Positions 21,805-33,699 of a stretch of DNA of 64,000 nucleotides are shown piece by piece. Origin of the DNA: Puccinellia tenuiflora (taxonomy: Eukaryota; Streptophyta; Magnoliopsida; Poales; Poaceae). The notes under the pieces are model-generated. The model was given only the letters and a program-made list of their open reading frames with translations. It searched no databases and was not told where the DNA came from. A program made the position numbers and the translations under genes. The stretch lies in the NCBI GenBank assembly GCA_012064385.1, contig QRDG01000350.1:922182-986181 (forward strand), given 5' to 3'. Numbering within the stretch: position 1 is the first letter of the stretch; each line of letters begins with the position of its first letter.

Positions 21805-24800
21805 CTATTTAATTTCAACCTTACAGTAGTATTCTCCTTTCAGATCTAGGACCTCTGCATCTAAGAATCTGGCAATTTCCTCTTGAATTGCTCGTACGCG
21901 ATCCTGTGGTAGAAGGCCTTCCCGCAACCGTTCGATCTAATTAAAAAAGGGTCAATATATATGAATGAAAGTAAACACAATTGATGGCAATAAACTAAAA
22001 TTATGAATATTGCATACACACTTCAAGTTGTTCTAAGATTCTGCCCTTCTCACAGCACGTCTGACGAATGAACTCGCAGACGTAGTATCCACATAAATGA
22101 TTCCCACTTTCCTGCCTCAAGCACTTTACGGGAACAGAGTTCAATCAAAATAATAATCAAGAATGGTAATGGTATTGAACTAGAATCAAAGAGATGGGCG
22201 AATCTAGGTAGTAATACTTACATTTATTGGTTTAAATATAAGCTCCTTCGCCCAATCACCCCTAGCCCTGGCGGTGAATCGTTTCCAAGCACTGCCCGGC
22301 AAAGAAAATGAATAAGGGAGTTATATATTAATTACTTGCTATCCGTAAATGAATGGAAAGTTGCCGATATAGTGCCATAATATGATTGAAATTACCTCTG
22401 GAGGCATTCCTACATGTCCGCCCAATCCTTAAGGGGTTTATGTAACGAGTCCATGACAAGTACAACTCCTTTGTCAGGCATAATGATTAGCAGAATAAAG
22501 TGGTAGCTGCGCACGCATAAGTCATCAATTATACACTTAACATCAAGAAATTAAGCGAAATAGAATGTGTACAAGACAGTAACACTTACTTAAAGTTGTA
22601 AGTAAATAGTATTTCTCTTTTGGTTTCGTTAAACAGTAATGCATTTACCAAATTATTCTCTGTATCATTGTAAAAATCATGGAGACTTGCTTAATGAACG
22701 AAATTTGGATCAACGAACCCAATGTCATAGATTTGTCCTCTTTTGCATTGGAGAATCTTCATTCTGCATAATTAATATAGTGATGAGTAAGATTATAAAG
22801 CAATGAACGAGGTGAGCTAGCTAGAGACTTAATTACAGAAATAATACTTACAGACAATAGGCACTGATGATAGCTTTGTCAAGGGCGTCTTGTTGGTATA
22901 ACTGAAATAATTCACAAAATTCAATCATTACCACGCCAGCTCCATGCCCGTAATGCTTGTTCTTATATCCCACGTAGATTCAATTTCCCCCTTTCTTTGA
23001 GTCTGCCATGTACCATCTATGCAATCTTCGCATTTTTGTTGGTAGATCTTTGACTAACTCAGGTTTGACGAGAGGATGCCCGTGCCGGTATTTGTATTTT
23101 GGAACTATTTCTTCGTGGAATTGTAATTGGTCTAAGTACTGAGGAATAGACATGCCCTGAGCAGAGGCTGCTTCTCCGTACAGTGCAACAAACTCAGGAT
23201 CGATGCCGACCGCACGTTTGCTCGACCCCACCTCGGTATCGGAAAACACTTTGAGCGGGGGGCACGATTGTTTTTGCTGTTCTCCGAGCTGGGCAACTGA
23301 TTTCCGGCTTGCACTACCATTCTTCGACCGCCGTTTATTTGCCTGAACCGACTTGAGAATAGAGCGCTCATAGTCTGGTGTCAGCTTTGGCGGGGGTTGT
23401 TCAAGGGTCTTCAACATTTTTAAGACGGCGGCTTTTTCTTCTAGAGTGTCGGGGAACTGTGGCGCTTTCAGCTTCTTTAGCTTCAAGTTAGCAAACCACT
23501 GTTCCGTTTGGGCTTTTGCGATCGCCTTATTTTCCTCCACCGTACAGTCGTAAGGTCTCTTGGGAAGATTCTTATGAGGTACTTTTGGGAGGGGTGACCT
23601 TGCACGTTTCGGTGATCGGTTACCACTCCTCGTAGTACCAGCAGTGGTACGCTGAGCCTGAGTGGGCGGAGACGACTGACGCGGCGGCGGAGACGGCTGC
23701 TCTGGAGACTGGTGAGGCGGCGGAGACGGCGCCTGAGGCGGCGACAGCGGCGAAGAGGACTGTTGCGCTGGAGAGTGGTGAGGCGGCGGAGACGGCGCCT
23801 GAGGCGGCTGCGGTGGAGAGGACTGTTGCGTTGGAGACTGGTGAGGAGTCGATGGCCTTGGCGGCCAGTTTGGAAGCACGATGAATTCCTTTGGCCATAG
23901 AATGATCCCTTTCCTGGCTTCTCCAAGTTCAACCACCTTCCCATCTTCACCTGCAGGGTGTTCCACAGCTCCTCAAATCCTTTACTAACTTCATCCACCC
24001 CGACCACAGCGTAGCCATGAGGAACCGGGGAGCAATGGAAAGTTGGTGTAGGTCCAATTGGTACGGCATAGCCGACCGCCACCTTCATGGTTAAGTTGAG
24101 CACTTTCACATGTAGCTCACAAGGTGTGCTCTCCGTGATATCATCCACTGGGTAGCGACGAAGAGGATCCGTCGTCAGTGTATCATCATCACCAGCCGGG
24201 ACCATGCTCGAAGCCACGCTGCTTTTCCGATATGATGGGTCGGTAGCATCGACTGCAGCTTCTATGACGTGCTGCTAAGATAGGCCGGCAGTGCCTTGCT
24301 GGCTAAGTCGGTCAATTTGATTCTGCTGCCGCTTCATTGCTTCTTCTATATGACGCAGCCGGTCTGCAGCAGCACTTGCTTCCCTTGCCTCCCTTTCCTT
24401 TCTCCACAGATGACTTCTATCGGGAAATATTTTCCTTTCCGCGGGAAACCCATGTACCCACGGCTTGGAGCCTGAGGTGCCTCGTGTTCCTCCTTCGTGT
24501 TCGGGATTCCCAAGGGCGCGTGCAAGCTCGTCATTCTCTCTATCGGGACGGAACCGTCCCTCTTCAACATCCTTTACTGCTATCCTAATTTCTTCGATGG
24601 GTAGTAGGGGATTATCCTTGTGTCTTCTGTTATATATGCACTTTCCTTCTGCGTCCAATGTGCCCCATGCCCGTAAAAGCAATTTCTTGACCGTTCGATC
24701 CATCCTTCTTTATAGGCTCTGGAACGATCCCTTTAGCCAGCAGGTCGGCCTCAAGTTTTTCCCACTTAGGCATGGAAAAGGCGTAGCCACCAGGCCCCAT

Positions 24801-25704
24801 AGTATTGGTGGTACTTCTTTTTAGCAGCATTTGCCTTATTTATTGCAGACTTTAACTGAGCTTCCTCCGATTTCTTGTACGCCACAAAATCTTCCCAGTA
24901 GTCTCTTATCTTCTCATACCCGTGATCAAAATCCGGAGTTTTGTCTTTCAAGATAAAGTCAGTGTACAATCTTTTCTTAAATTTGTTGAATAGCTCGGCC
25001 ATCTTCTTAAGAGCCCATGCCTTGACTTTATCTACTAGAGCTTTTTTTTGGGCATCCATCTCCTACTCATCTGGCTCCACCTCCTCTGGATCCACCTCTG
25101 GCAACGGCAACGTGAAATTAACCATGACCTTTTCAAAAAGGCGTTTTTTTTACTTCGGGGCCGAGCCAACTAACTTCAGGATCCCTTGGCTTATTCCATT
25201 CTCGGATGGTGATCGGGACGTAGTCCCTAACAACAACACCGCATTGCTTCACAATTTTTTTTCTAATATCAATTGGAGCAATGGGTTCGCCGTCTGCAGC
25301 GACTTCTTCGATCCTGTACCGGAGATGGTCCTCCAACTTTTTGGTTGGGCCTCGTTTCGTCCTCACAGAGGATTTGCTCGATTCGGATGGCTAAAAGATG
25401 AAAGACTGTTAGTATGTGTATATCGACAACATAGGCTAAATTAATTAATATAAATATATATGCACCTCGTCGGAGTTTGTAATAATCAATGTTGCACCGG
25501 ACCGTCGGCTTCTGCCTTGTCAGCTTCTCCCTCATCGGAGACGCCGAGTTCGGCCTCTTCCCAGACGTTGGAGACGTCGTCTCCTCGGTTGAGAGACTCA
25601 TCCCCCTCCCCGGAGTCGTTCAAAAAGTGACTTGCGTCATCCTCGCCGCGGATCATATCCTCGAGGATATTTTTCTCATTTTCGTCTCTGCCGTGTGGTT
25701 CCAT
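21805..25704 (-). pseudogene. CACTA second gene: TNPA-like (Ptta/En/Spm) with Ulp1-like protease end, broken
   Basis: Read on the minus strand, the gene begins MEPHGRDENEKNILEDMI (25704). An acidic N-part, a PTKKLEDHLRYR segment, a Transposase_24 (Ptta/En/Spm)-like part (24703-24275), and a Pro-rich spacer with PPHQSP repeats (about 23895-23650) follow. It ends in a region resembling C48/Ulp1 cysteine peptidases. There the His lies in SYHFILLIIM, an Asp in VLVMDSL, and the Cys in NHLCGYYVCEFIR (about 22120-22060), spread over short exons with GT-AG borders. The frame shifts several times between 25486 and 23966, and stops interrupt the protease part near 22700 and 22430. The product ends at 21805. 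DNA binding and protease roles are inferred from the family; this copy is not functional as read. Confidence 0.75.
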
Positions 25705-26159
25705 AGTTTCTGCAAAATACGGAAGTTATTTTCGGAGCCATCTCTGCCGTGTAGTTCAGAAAACTTGTAGGAATAGAATGGTACTAGAAGGAAAGGCGCG
25801 CGTTGCTGCGCCCGTTGTTTCTAAGCGTCGTCATGGTGATATATATGACAAATAATTCAGCATTTCATCTTGTCTGAAACGGAACAAAATTGAATTGTAG
25901 TAATAATATGACACCTATGAAATAGGAATCATTAACTAACTACACATTTCGATATCATTGTACTTCACATGGACATCACTTGAGCAAAATTGTACAAAGC
26001 TCCAATTACACGGTGCACCGATTAAAAACATCAGAGTATACAATTCTATCAATTCCATCAATTCATACAAATAATTCTATCAATTCCATCAGTTCATACA
26101 AAACTGTATCAAATCCACTTATATCGTAAATAAATATGAAGCCTAAAATTATTGGATTT

Positions 26160-26730
26160 TGGATAAATATTTATTTATACAAATATGAAGCCTAAAATCA
26201 TAAATAAATATGAAGCCTAAAATTAACTAACTAAAACTAAAACTAACTAACTAAATTACTAACTAACTAAAATTACTAATGCACTAATTTAAATTACTAA
26301 CCCTAAAAGCAGCAGCAAATTCAACAATTTAAATTACTAACTAATTTAAATTACTAACTAATTTAAACTACTAACTAATTTAAATTACTAACTAAAACTA
26401 ACTAACTAAATTACTAACTAAAACTATCTAACTAAATTACTAACCCTAAAAGCAGCAGCAAATTCAACAATTTAAATTACTAACTAATTTAAACTACTAA
26501 CTAATTTAAATTACTAACTAAAACTAACTAACTAAATTACTAACTAAAACTAACTAACTAAATTACTAACCCTAAAAGCAGCAGCAAATTCAACAATTTA
26601 AATTACTAACTAATTTAAACTACTAACTAATTTAAATTACTAACTAAAACTAACTAACTAAATTACTAACTAACTATATTACTAACCCTAAAAGCAGCAG
26701 GAAATTCAACAATTTAACTATCTAACTAAA
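26160..26730. repeat. AT-rich minisatellite with TAACTAA units and CCCTAAAA boxes
   Basis: TAACTAA-type motifs fill the block, punctuated by four copies of CCCTAAAAGCAGCAGCAAAT-like sequence at 26301, 26444, 26570 and 26686. The spacings shorten from 143 to 126 to 116 bp. Each box contains AACCCTAAAA, close to the plant telo-box. It lies inside the CACTA element, upstream of the minus-strand TNPA-like gene. Confidence 0.75.
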
Positions 26731-26739
26731 TTGCTCACC

Positions 26740-27150
26740 TTGCGAATTGGCAGCTCGGGTTGGAGAAGGGGCAGGGGAGGAACTCGGGCGCGCTGGAGCA
26801 GGGGATCGAGGAGAACTTGCCGGAGTCGAGCAGGGGGAGCAGCAGGGGCACGGAGGCGGCACACCGGAGTCGAGCAGGGGCACGGAGGCGGCTCACCGGA
26901 GTGGAGCAGGGGCGCAGCAGGGGCACGGAGGGGCTCCTCCTCGGCTGGAGCAGGGGCACGGACGGCGGAGGAGCTCGGACGGCGGAGAGGTGGCGCGGAG
27001 GAGCGGGCGGCGGAGGGCGGCGCGGAGCAGCCTGACGGCGTCGAGGGCGGGCGGCGGAGCGGAACAGCCTGACGGCGTCAAGGGCGTGGCGGAGCAGCCT
27101 GACAGCGTCGAGGGCACGGCGGAGTGGAGCAGCAGATGCCTTAGCAAAAT
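26740..27150. repeat. G-rich imperfect tandem array
   Basis: Units around GGAGCAGGGGCACGGAGGCG recur at about 26820-26975, then GGCGGAGCAGCCTGACGGCG-type units at about 27015-27120. One strand carries many runs of three to five G. It probably forms the 5' region of the minus-strand TNPA-like gene. The open frames across it on both strands are artefacts of composition. Confidence 0.6.
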
Positions 27151-27189
27151 GAGGAGTTGGGGGAGAAGAAGAGGCAGGCAGTTTAAATA

Positions 27190-27350
27190 AAGTAGAGCCT
27201 TTAGGTCCGGTTGGTACCCCAACCGGGACCTACCCTTTAGTCCCGGTTGGGGGTACCAACCGGACCTAAAGGTCATTTTCGGCGGCACCGAAAAGGCGCG
27301 CGGCAAAATACCCTTTAGTCCCGGTTCATGGCATGAACCGGGACCAATGC
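27190..27350. repeat. Internal copies of CACTA subterminal repeats
   Basis: Inverted pairs of CCTTTAGTCCCGGTT and AACCGGGAC recur here, in the middle of the element rather than at its end. Another pair lies at about 29293-29330 (TTTAGTCCCGGTTTC with AACCGGGACTAAAG). They could act as internal TNPA binding sites or mark the join of two elements. Confidence 0.75.
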
Positions 27351-27359
27351 CCTGAAATT

Positions 27360-28180
27360 TTTAATGCCCTGAAAATTTTTAGTTCTGAATGTTGTTCCCG
27401 CCTTTTTTTTTCTTATTCAGGTGTTTGAATATGAATTTCAAATGGTTTTGAATTTGAAAAGACTTTCAACATGAAAAGTGTTTAAATTTGAATAAATAAT
27501 CCAAAACCATTTTCGGTTTTCTAAGATAATTATTCTAACTACAGAAACTATTAACCATTTTGTCATTTTCGTTTGAGACTAGAGGTGAATTCATTTAATT
27601 ATTTTTTTTTGGAATTTGAACTTAATTAAGTCATTAAACTTATAAATTCAATATCTTTTCATATGTTTATCAGAAAAAATGCAATTAAAATATCAAATTA
27701 TTGATAAAAAATGTAATCTATCTATTTATGACAAATTCATTTTTTTGAGATTAGAGGTGAATTCATTTAATTAAATTTTTTGGAATTTGAAATTAATTAA
27801 GTCATTAATTAAATTTATAAATTCAATATCTTTTCATCTGTTTATCAGAAAAATGCAATTAAAATATCAAATTGTTGATAAAAATGTAATCTATCTATTT
27901 ATGAAAAAATCATTTTTTAGATTATAGGGGAATTCATTTAATTACAAAATTTGGAATTTGAACTCCCTTAAGTCATTAATTAAACTTATAAATTCAATAT
28001 TTTTTCATCTGTTTATCAGAAAAATGTGATTAAAATATCAAATTGTTGATAAAAATGTAATCTATCTATTTATATAATTTATATATATTCATTTAATTTA
28101 TATCTATTGAATTAATTCATATCTATTTTTGCCATATTATTGAATCTCACAAAACTTTCAACATGAAAAGTGTTTAAATT
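27360..28180. repeat. AT-rich threefold repeat inside the CACTA element
   Basis: A unit of about 170 bp containing GTGAATTCATTTAATTA, AATTCAATATCTTTTCATCT and TTGATAAAAATGTAATCTAT is present three times (about 27580-27730, 27755-27905 and 27920-28075). Nothing is coded. This is a further tandem array within the transposon. Confidence 0.65.
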
Positions 28181-28245
28181 TGAGCTCCAACGGTGCATTT
28201 GATACGGTACAGAATGACAACAGTGGATCAGTTGTCCTAACAATC

Positions 28246-28785
28246 TTAGTCATACTCCTGCCTAGGCCTATAATACTCGTACTTGTAGTCGCCGTCATCG
28301 TCGTCGTCGCTTTCATCGTACTCATACGGCGCTCGTGGCTCGAACCTCGACGGGTGAGCACCCCCGGACTGCATGCTAGGGTAGCGCAGGCGGGGGTTAT
28401 CGCCAGCCATGATGTAGTTCATAACTCCCTGGAGAGTCCAGCCAGCCCACCACAGCTGATGGCCGGCCTCGTTGAAGTCCGAAGGAGGCGGGCCGTCCCC
28501 CTCTTACCTGGCGAGCGCCCTCTCACGTCGATTGATGAAGTAGGCTTCCCAAGTCGGGCGGTAGTCGGGATGCCATCCTGGATCCATCCGCTGCTCCGGT
28601 GTGAGCTCGAGGTAGTAGTGGTTCGTGATGGCCGCCCGGCGCGCCACACCTTGAGGGACATGAGGGACCGGCACGCCTCCGGCGCTCGGCATCCAGCCGG
28701 CGGGGACGCGGTAGCCGGGCGGGCAGGGGTAGTTCGAGGCGGAAAGCTCCTCCGCCTGATGGTAGGTTAGTACGGTGGAAGCCAT
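28246..28785 (-). pseudogene. Third CACTA-borne reading frame, unknown function, one premature stop
   Basis: The minus-strand frame begins MASTVLTYHQAEELSASNYP at 28785 and runs 179 codons to a stop at 28246, interrupted by a single TAA at 28504-28506. It contains NHYYLELTPEQRMDPGW, WHPDYRPTWEAYFINRRERA and, after the stop, SDFNEAGHQLWWAGWTL. It ends in an Asp/Tyr-rich acidic tail with ESDDDDDGDYKYEYY. Composition is protein-like throughout. A TATA-like CTATATATATG lies about 65-75 bp upstream of the start. I do not recognise a domain. It is neither TNPA-like nor TNP2-like. Confidence 0.6.
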
Positions 28786-28894
28786 GGAAGAGTGATGAGG
28801 TTGCAGATATGAGTTTAGATGTGATATGGCAATGGCGGCCAAGCCTACATATATATAGTGAGAAATTGCGGGAAGACGAAGGCGGGAAGCGGTG

Positions 28895-29258
28895 GAAGAA
28901 GCACACGGATCGTGTGTTTCCTTCGAGCGCTTGTGAGCCGTTGGATCAGAGTTGTGTTTCTTTCGAGTGCTTGTGAGCTATTGGATCGTGTGCACACGGA
29001 TCGTGTGTTTCCTTCGAGCGCTTGTGAGCCGTTGGATCAGAGTTGTGTTTCTTTCGAGTGCTTGTGAGCTGTTGGATCGTGTGCACATGGATCGTGTGTT
29101 TCCTTCGAGCGCTTGTGAGCCGTTGGATCAGAGTGTGTTTCTTTCGAGTGCTTGTGAGCTGTTGGATCGTGTGCACACGGATCGTGTGTTTCCTGCGAGC
29201 GCTTGTGAGCCGTTGGATCAGAGTGTGTTTCTTTCGAGCCCTTGTGAGCTGTTGGATC
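28895..29258. repeat. About 91-bp minisatellite, four units
   Basis: Each unit holds two related halves, one with CCTTCGAGCGCTTGTGAGCC and one with TTTCGAGTGCTTGTGAGCTG, each followed by TTGGATC. The units are nearly identical; later ones have lost one T. The array stands about 110 bp upstream (in the minus direction) of the third CACTA frame. Several frames cross it openly because the unit contains few stops. Confidence 0.85.
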
Positions 29259-29467
29259 TCAAGCGGAAGATAAGGCACACATATCAACGCTTCTTTAGTC
29301 CCGGTTTCAGCTACCAACCGGGACTAAAGATGAAGATTTGCCCTGATCTTTTAGCTATAAATACCCACCATGAGGAGGATATGAAGAACAAGAGTACGGC
29401 TAGTCCGGAAGGCAAAGTCCGAATACAAATCATTTGGATTCGCTGCATACGTCCTACGGTGCATTTG

Positions 29468-29985
29468 ATATGCGGGCACTCTCTAGCCACCGTAGGGCTG
29501 TATGCAGGTGAAACCGTGTGTTTTGTTCTATCTAGAAATCCTTCAGTTCATCGACCGAATACAAGCCATCAACTGTGATGATATGTAACACTTTTGGGAA
29601 CCAGCGGCAAGGGCTTCTTTGATGATCTGGTATATCCCCAACACTTGTTGGGACGGTTGCAGATCATCAGAGAAGTCTTGCCGCTGCTTGGATCGAATGC
29701 CCGTTTAAAATGGATAGGCTTCTCTCTCGACGGACCAAGGCGACGACGAACTTCTCACCAGTTTTTGTTGCAGCAGAAAGAGTGAAGCGGAGCCGGCACG
29801 ATGCGCAAGTGGGCGCTCTCCTGCGCGCTGCTGCATGGCTGAGGACGACGGCGACCAGCTGTAGGCACTCACGAGCCACCGTTGGGCTGTATGCAGGGAA
29901 ACCGTGTGTTTTGTTCTATACAGAAATCTTTCAGATAATCGACCGAATACAAATTACATAAAAGGTTTAATGCATTTGGGAACAC
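29468..29985 (+). repeat. Direct repeats flanking a 290-bp insert in the CACTA element
   Basis: About 29468-29590 and 29866-29980 share GCACTCnCnAGCCACCG, GGGCTGTATGCAGG, GAAACCGTGTGTTTTGTTCT and TCGACCGAATACAA. The sequence between them (about 29600-29860) is unique and includes a GC-rich part without a recognisable protein. It may record an internal duplication, or an insertion followed by partial duplication. Confidence 0.6.
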
Positions 29986-30102
29986 TCGATCATACATATA
30001 TTGTGTAATGCATTTGACAACACTCATACATAAAAAGTTTTTGAGAACACTCATACATAAATTGTTTAATATATTATTACACTCATACTTAGATCATGAT
30101 CT

Positions 30103-33100
30103 CTATGATCGCTTCTTCGGCCGTAACCATGGAGTTTCTTCATTATGTAACGGGATGCTTGGGTCAGTTTTCACTATGAAGGGCGGAATTTCATCAAAAT
30201 TATTATAGTCTGCTAACATGTCTGTCTTATCCTCGACTCCCACGATGTTTCTTTTTCCTGAAAGAACTATGTGACGCTTTGTCTTATCGTGTGATGTATT
30301 TGTTTCCTTATCTTTTCTTTTTTTATGATCTGGAGCTCATGTCCTTCACATAGAAAACCTGAGCCACATCATTGGCCAGGACGAATGGTTCGTCTCTGTA
30401 TGCAAGATTCTTGAGATCCACTGTTGTCATTTCGTACAGCTGGTCTACCTTTACCCCTTCTCCATTCATGTTGACCCAACTGCACCGAAACAAAGGGACC
30501 TTAAAAGTAGGTCCATAGTCAAGTTCCCATATCTCCTCTATGTAACCATAGTATGTGTCCTTTTGTCCATTCTCGTCTATTGCATCAAAGCGAACACCAC
30601 TGTTTTGGTTGGTACTCTTTTTATCTTGGGCGATCGTGTAAAATGTATTCCCATTTATCTCGTAACCTTGGAAAGTCAATACAGTCGAAGATGGTGATGC
30701 GGCCAATAAGTAGAGTTGATCTCCAACATCGGTGTCATTCATGAGATGTAATCGCAACCAACTGCCGAAAGTCTCCATGTGTTTTTATTTAATCCGGGAG
30801 TCAGGCTTCCCCGGGTTTTTGGAGCGTACAATATTCTTGTGTACCTCGATATACGGAGCCACGAAGGTGGAACTTTGTAGAACTGTGTAGTGTGCTTGAG
30901 TGAAAGAATGTCCGTCCCTACATATCATTGCTTTCTTTCCTAGCGTGCCTTTTCCACTAAGTCTCCCCTCATGCCGCGATTCAGGAAGACCAATCGACTT
31001 AATGTCGGGAATAAAGTCAACACAAAACTTAATGACCTCCTCTGTTCTATAGCCTTTGGAGATGCTTCCTTCTGGCCTAGCATGGTTATGAACATATATC
31101 TTCAAGACTCCCATGAACCTCTCGAAGGGGAACATATTGTGTAGAAATACAGGACCGAGAATTGCAATCTCGTCGACTAGGTGAACCAGGAGATGCGTCA
31201 TAATATTGAAAAATGATGGGGGGAACACCAACTCAAAACTAACAAGACATTGGACCACATCCTTCTGTAACCTTGTCAGACTTTCTTGATCGATTACCTT
31301 CTGAGATATTGCATTGAGAAATGCACATAGCTTCACAATGGGTACTCGAACATTTTCCGGTAGAAGCCCCCTCAATGCAATCGGAAGCAACTGCGTCATA
31401 ATCACGTGGCAATCATGAGACTTCAGGTTTTAGAATTTTTATCTGCCATATTTATTATTCCCTTTATATTTGACAAGAAGCCAGCCGGGACCTTGATACT
31501 GCTCAGGCATTCAAAAAATATTTCCTTCTCTGCTTTCGTAAGAGCGTATCTGCTTAAGTAATGACGCCCTTTATCCGTATGCTTGTTGTTTGGGTCTTTC
31601 ATATGCTGCTGGTCCTTCCTTGTTTCCGGTGTATCTTTTGTCTTCCCATACACGCCGAGGAAGCCTAGCAGGTTCACGCAAAGATTCTTTGTCACGTGCA
31701 TCACGTCGATTGAAGACCGAACCTCTAGGACTTTCCAATAGGGTAGCTCCCAAAATATAGATTTCTTCTTCCACATGGGCGCGTGTCCGGTAGCGACGTC
31801 TTTCGGAACAGATTGACCGCCAGGACCCTTTCCAAAGATTACTTCTATGTCCTTGACCATACCAAATATAGCATCACCATTAGGGAGGTTAGGCTTCTTC
31901 CGATGATCTGCCTCACCTTTGAAATGCATGCCTTTCTTTCTTACGGGATGATTGGCTGGAAGAAATTGACGACACCCCAGGTACACGACCTTCTTACATT
32001 TTTCCAAATATGTACCTTTAGTCTTATCTAACAGTGCGTGCATGCGTTGTATCTCTTGTTTGACTGTCCTGAAATGTTACTAAGATCAGGCCAATCATTG
32101 ATGGTTACGAACAGCAACGCTCGTAGGTCAAATTGCATCTGTTTGTGCTCATCCCACACACGTACACCTGGTATGGCCCACAACTGCAAAAGTTCATCAA
32201 CTAATGGCCTTAGGTACACATCAATGTCGTTGCTGGGTTGTTTCGGGCCTTGGATGAGAACGGGCATCATAATGAACTTCCGCTTCATGCACAACCAAGG
32301 AGGAAGGTTGTAGATACATAGAGTCACGGGCCAGGTGCTGTGACTGCAGCTCTGCTCCCCAAAAGGATTCATACCGTATGTACTTAGACCAAACCATAAG
32401 TTTCTTGCGTCACATGCAAAGTCCGAGAACTCTCTCTCGATTTTTCTCCACTGCGACCCATCGGCGGGGTCTCTCAACTTCCCGTCTTTCTTACGCTCTT
32501 CTTTGTGCCATCGCAACAACCTGGCATGCTCTTTGTTTCTGAACAGATGTTTCAACCATGGTATTATAGGAGCATACAACATAACCTTAGCAGGAATCCT
32601 CTTCCTGGGGGCTCGTCATCGCCCTCAACATCACCAGGGTCATCTTGTCTGATCTTGTACCGTAGTGTAGTGCATACCGGACATGCATCCAAATTCTCGT
32701 ACTCCTCACCGCGGTAACGGATGCAGTCATTGATGCATGAATGTATCTTCTGCACATCTAATCCTAGAGGGCAGATAGCCTTCTTTGCTTCGTACATAGT
32801 CTCGGGCAATTCGTTATCCTTTGGAAGCTTCGGCTTCATTATTTTCAATAACTTCTCAACCCCTTGTCAGATAAACCAGTCTCTGCCTTCCATTTCAGCA
32901 ATTCCAGTGTGGTACCGAGCTTTGTGCTGCCATCTTCGCAATTTGGGTACAGCAACTTTTTGTGATCATCTAGTATGGCCTCCAACTTCAGCTTCTCCTT
33001 TTCTGTATCGCATTCTCGTTTTGCATTAGAAATGACCCGACCAAGACCATCAACGGGCTCATCTGACGCCCGTTGTTCTTGACCTCCTTATTCTTCATTG

Positions 33101-33435
33101 TCTTCCATCGCAGTATCACCGTATTCTTTAGGGAACATAGGATAGTTCTCATCATCATTTTCTTCTTCATTGTCTACCATCATAACACCTCTTTCTCCGT
33201 GCTTGGTCCAACAATTATAGCTGGGCATGAAACCTCTCCGAAGCAGGTGGCCTTGAAGGGTTCTCGAGGAAGAGTGCTCCTTAACGTTCCGACAGTCCAC
33301 ACAAGGACAAGACATAAAACCATCATCTTTGTTTGCCTCAGCCACATGGATAAATTTATGCAGGCCTGCAATAAAATCAGAACTGCGTCGGTCGACGTAC
33401 ATCCATCGCTGCCGTTCATCCATCTGCAAATACAA
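30103..33435 (-). pseudogene. CACTA TNP2-like transposase, broken
   Basis: Read on the minus strand, domains come in the order normal for plant CACTA transposases. They are Transpos_assoc (33423-33088, MDERQRWMYVDRRSSDF), Transposase_21/tnp2 (about 32848-31423, with LPPWLCMKRKF and IDVMHVTKNLCVNLLG), DUF4218 (31405-30785, LPENVRVPIVKLCAFLNAIS) and DUF4216 (30778-30323, YGYIEEIWELDYGP). A C-terminal tail with GKRNIVGVEDKTDM ends at 30103. The frame shifts near 32580, 32040, 31415 and 30325, and a TAA stops the frame at 30785. The family catalyses cut-and-paste excision in the nucleus. This copy cannot make a full protein as read. Confidence 0.88.
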
Positions 33436-33699
33436 TTAGAATAACATATTGAATACTGAAATGACCACCGTACATCGACACATGCAATATTTCTGTATCA
33501 ATTATAGATGAAAAGGATAAAGTTGCTAACCTCGGTCGAGGATATCATTTTGTGTGAACTTAAGTGTGGCTCGGACATTTCATCGAACACATCTTGTGCG
33601 TGGCAAAGGAAAGAAAAAAACTAGCACCCACTTCCCACCAATCCAAGCAAAAAAAAACAGAGGTGAGAAGAGGGGGGGGTTACATATAGGCAGGGGAGG

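Noticed and set aside
26731..27190. Gly/Arg-rich frames on both strands
   Set aside because: They arise from the G-rich tandem array in the CACTA element.
28895..29258. CRISPR-like array
   Set aside because: Units are contiguous tandem repeats without unique spacers, and the context is a plant transposon.
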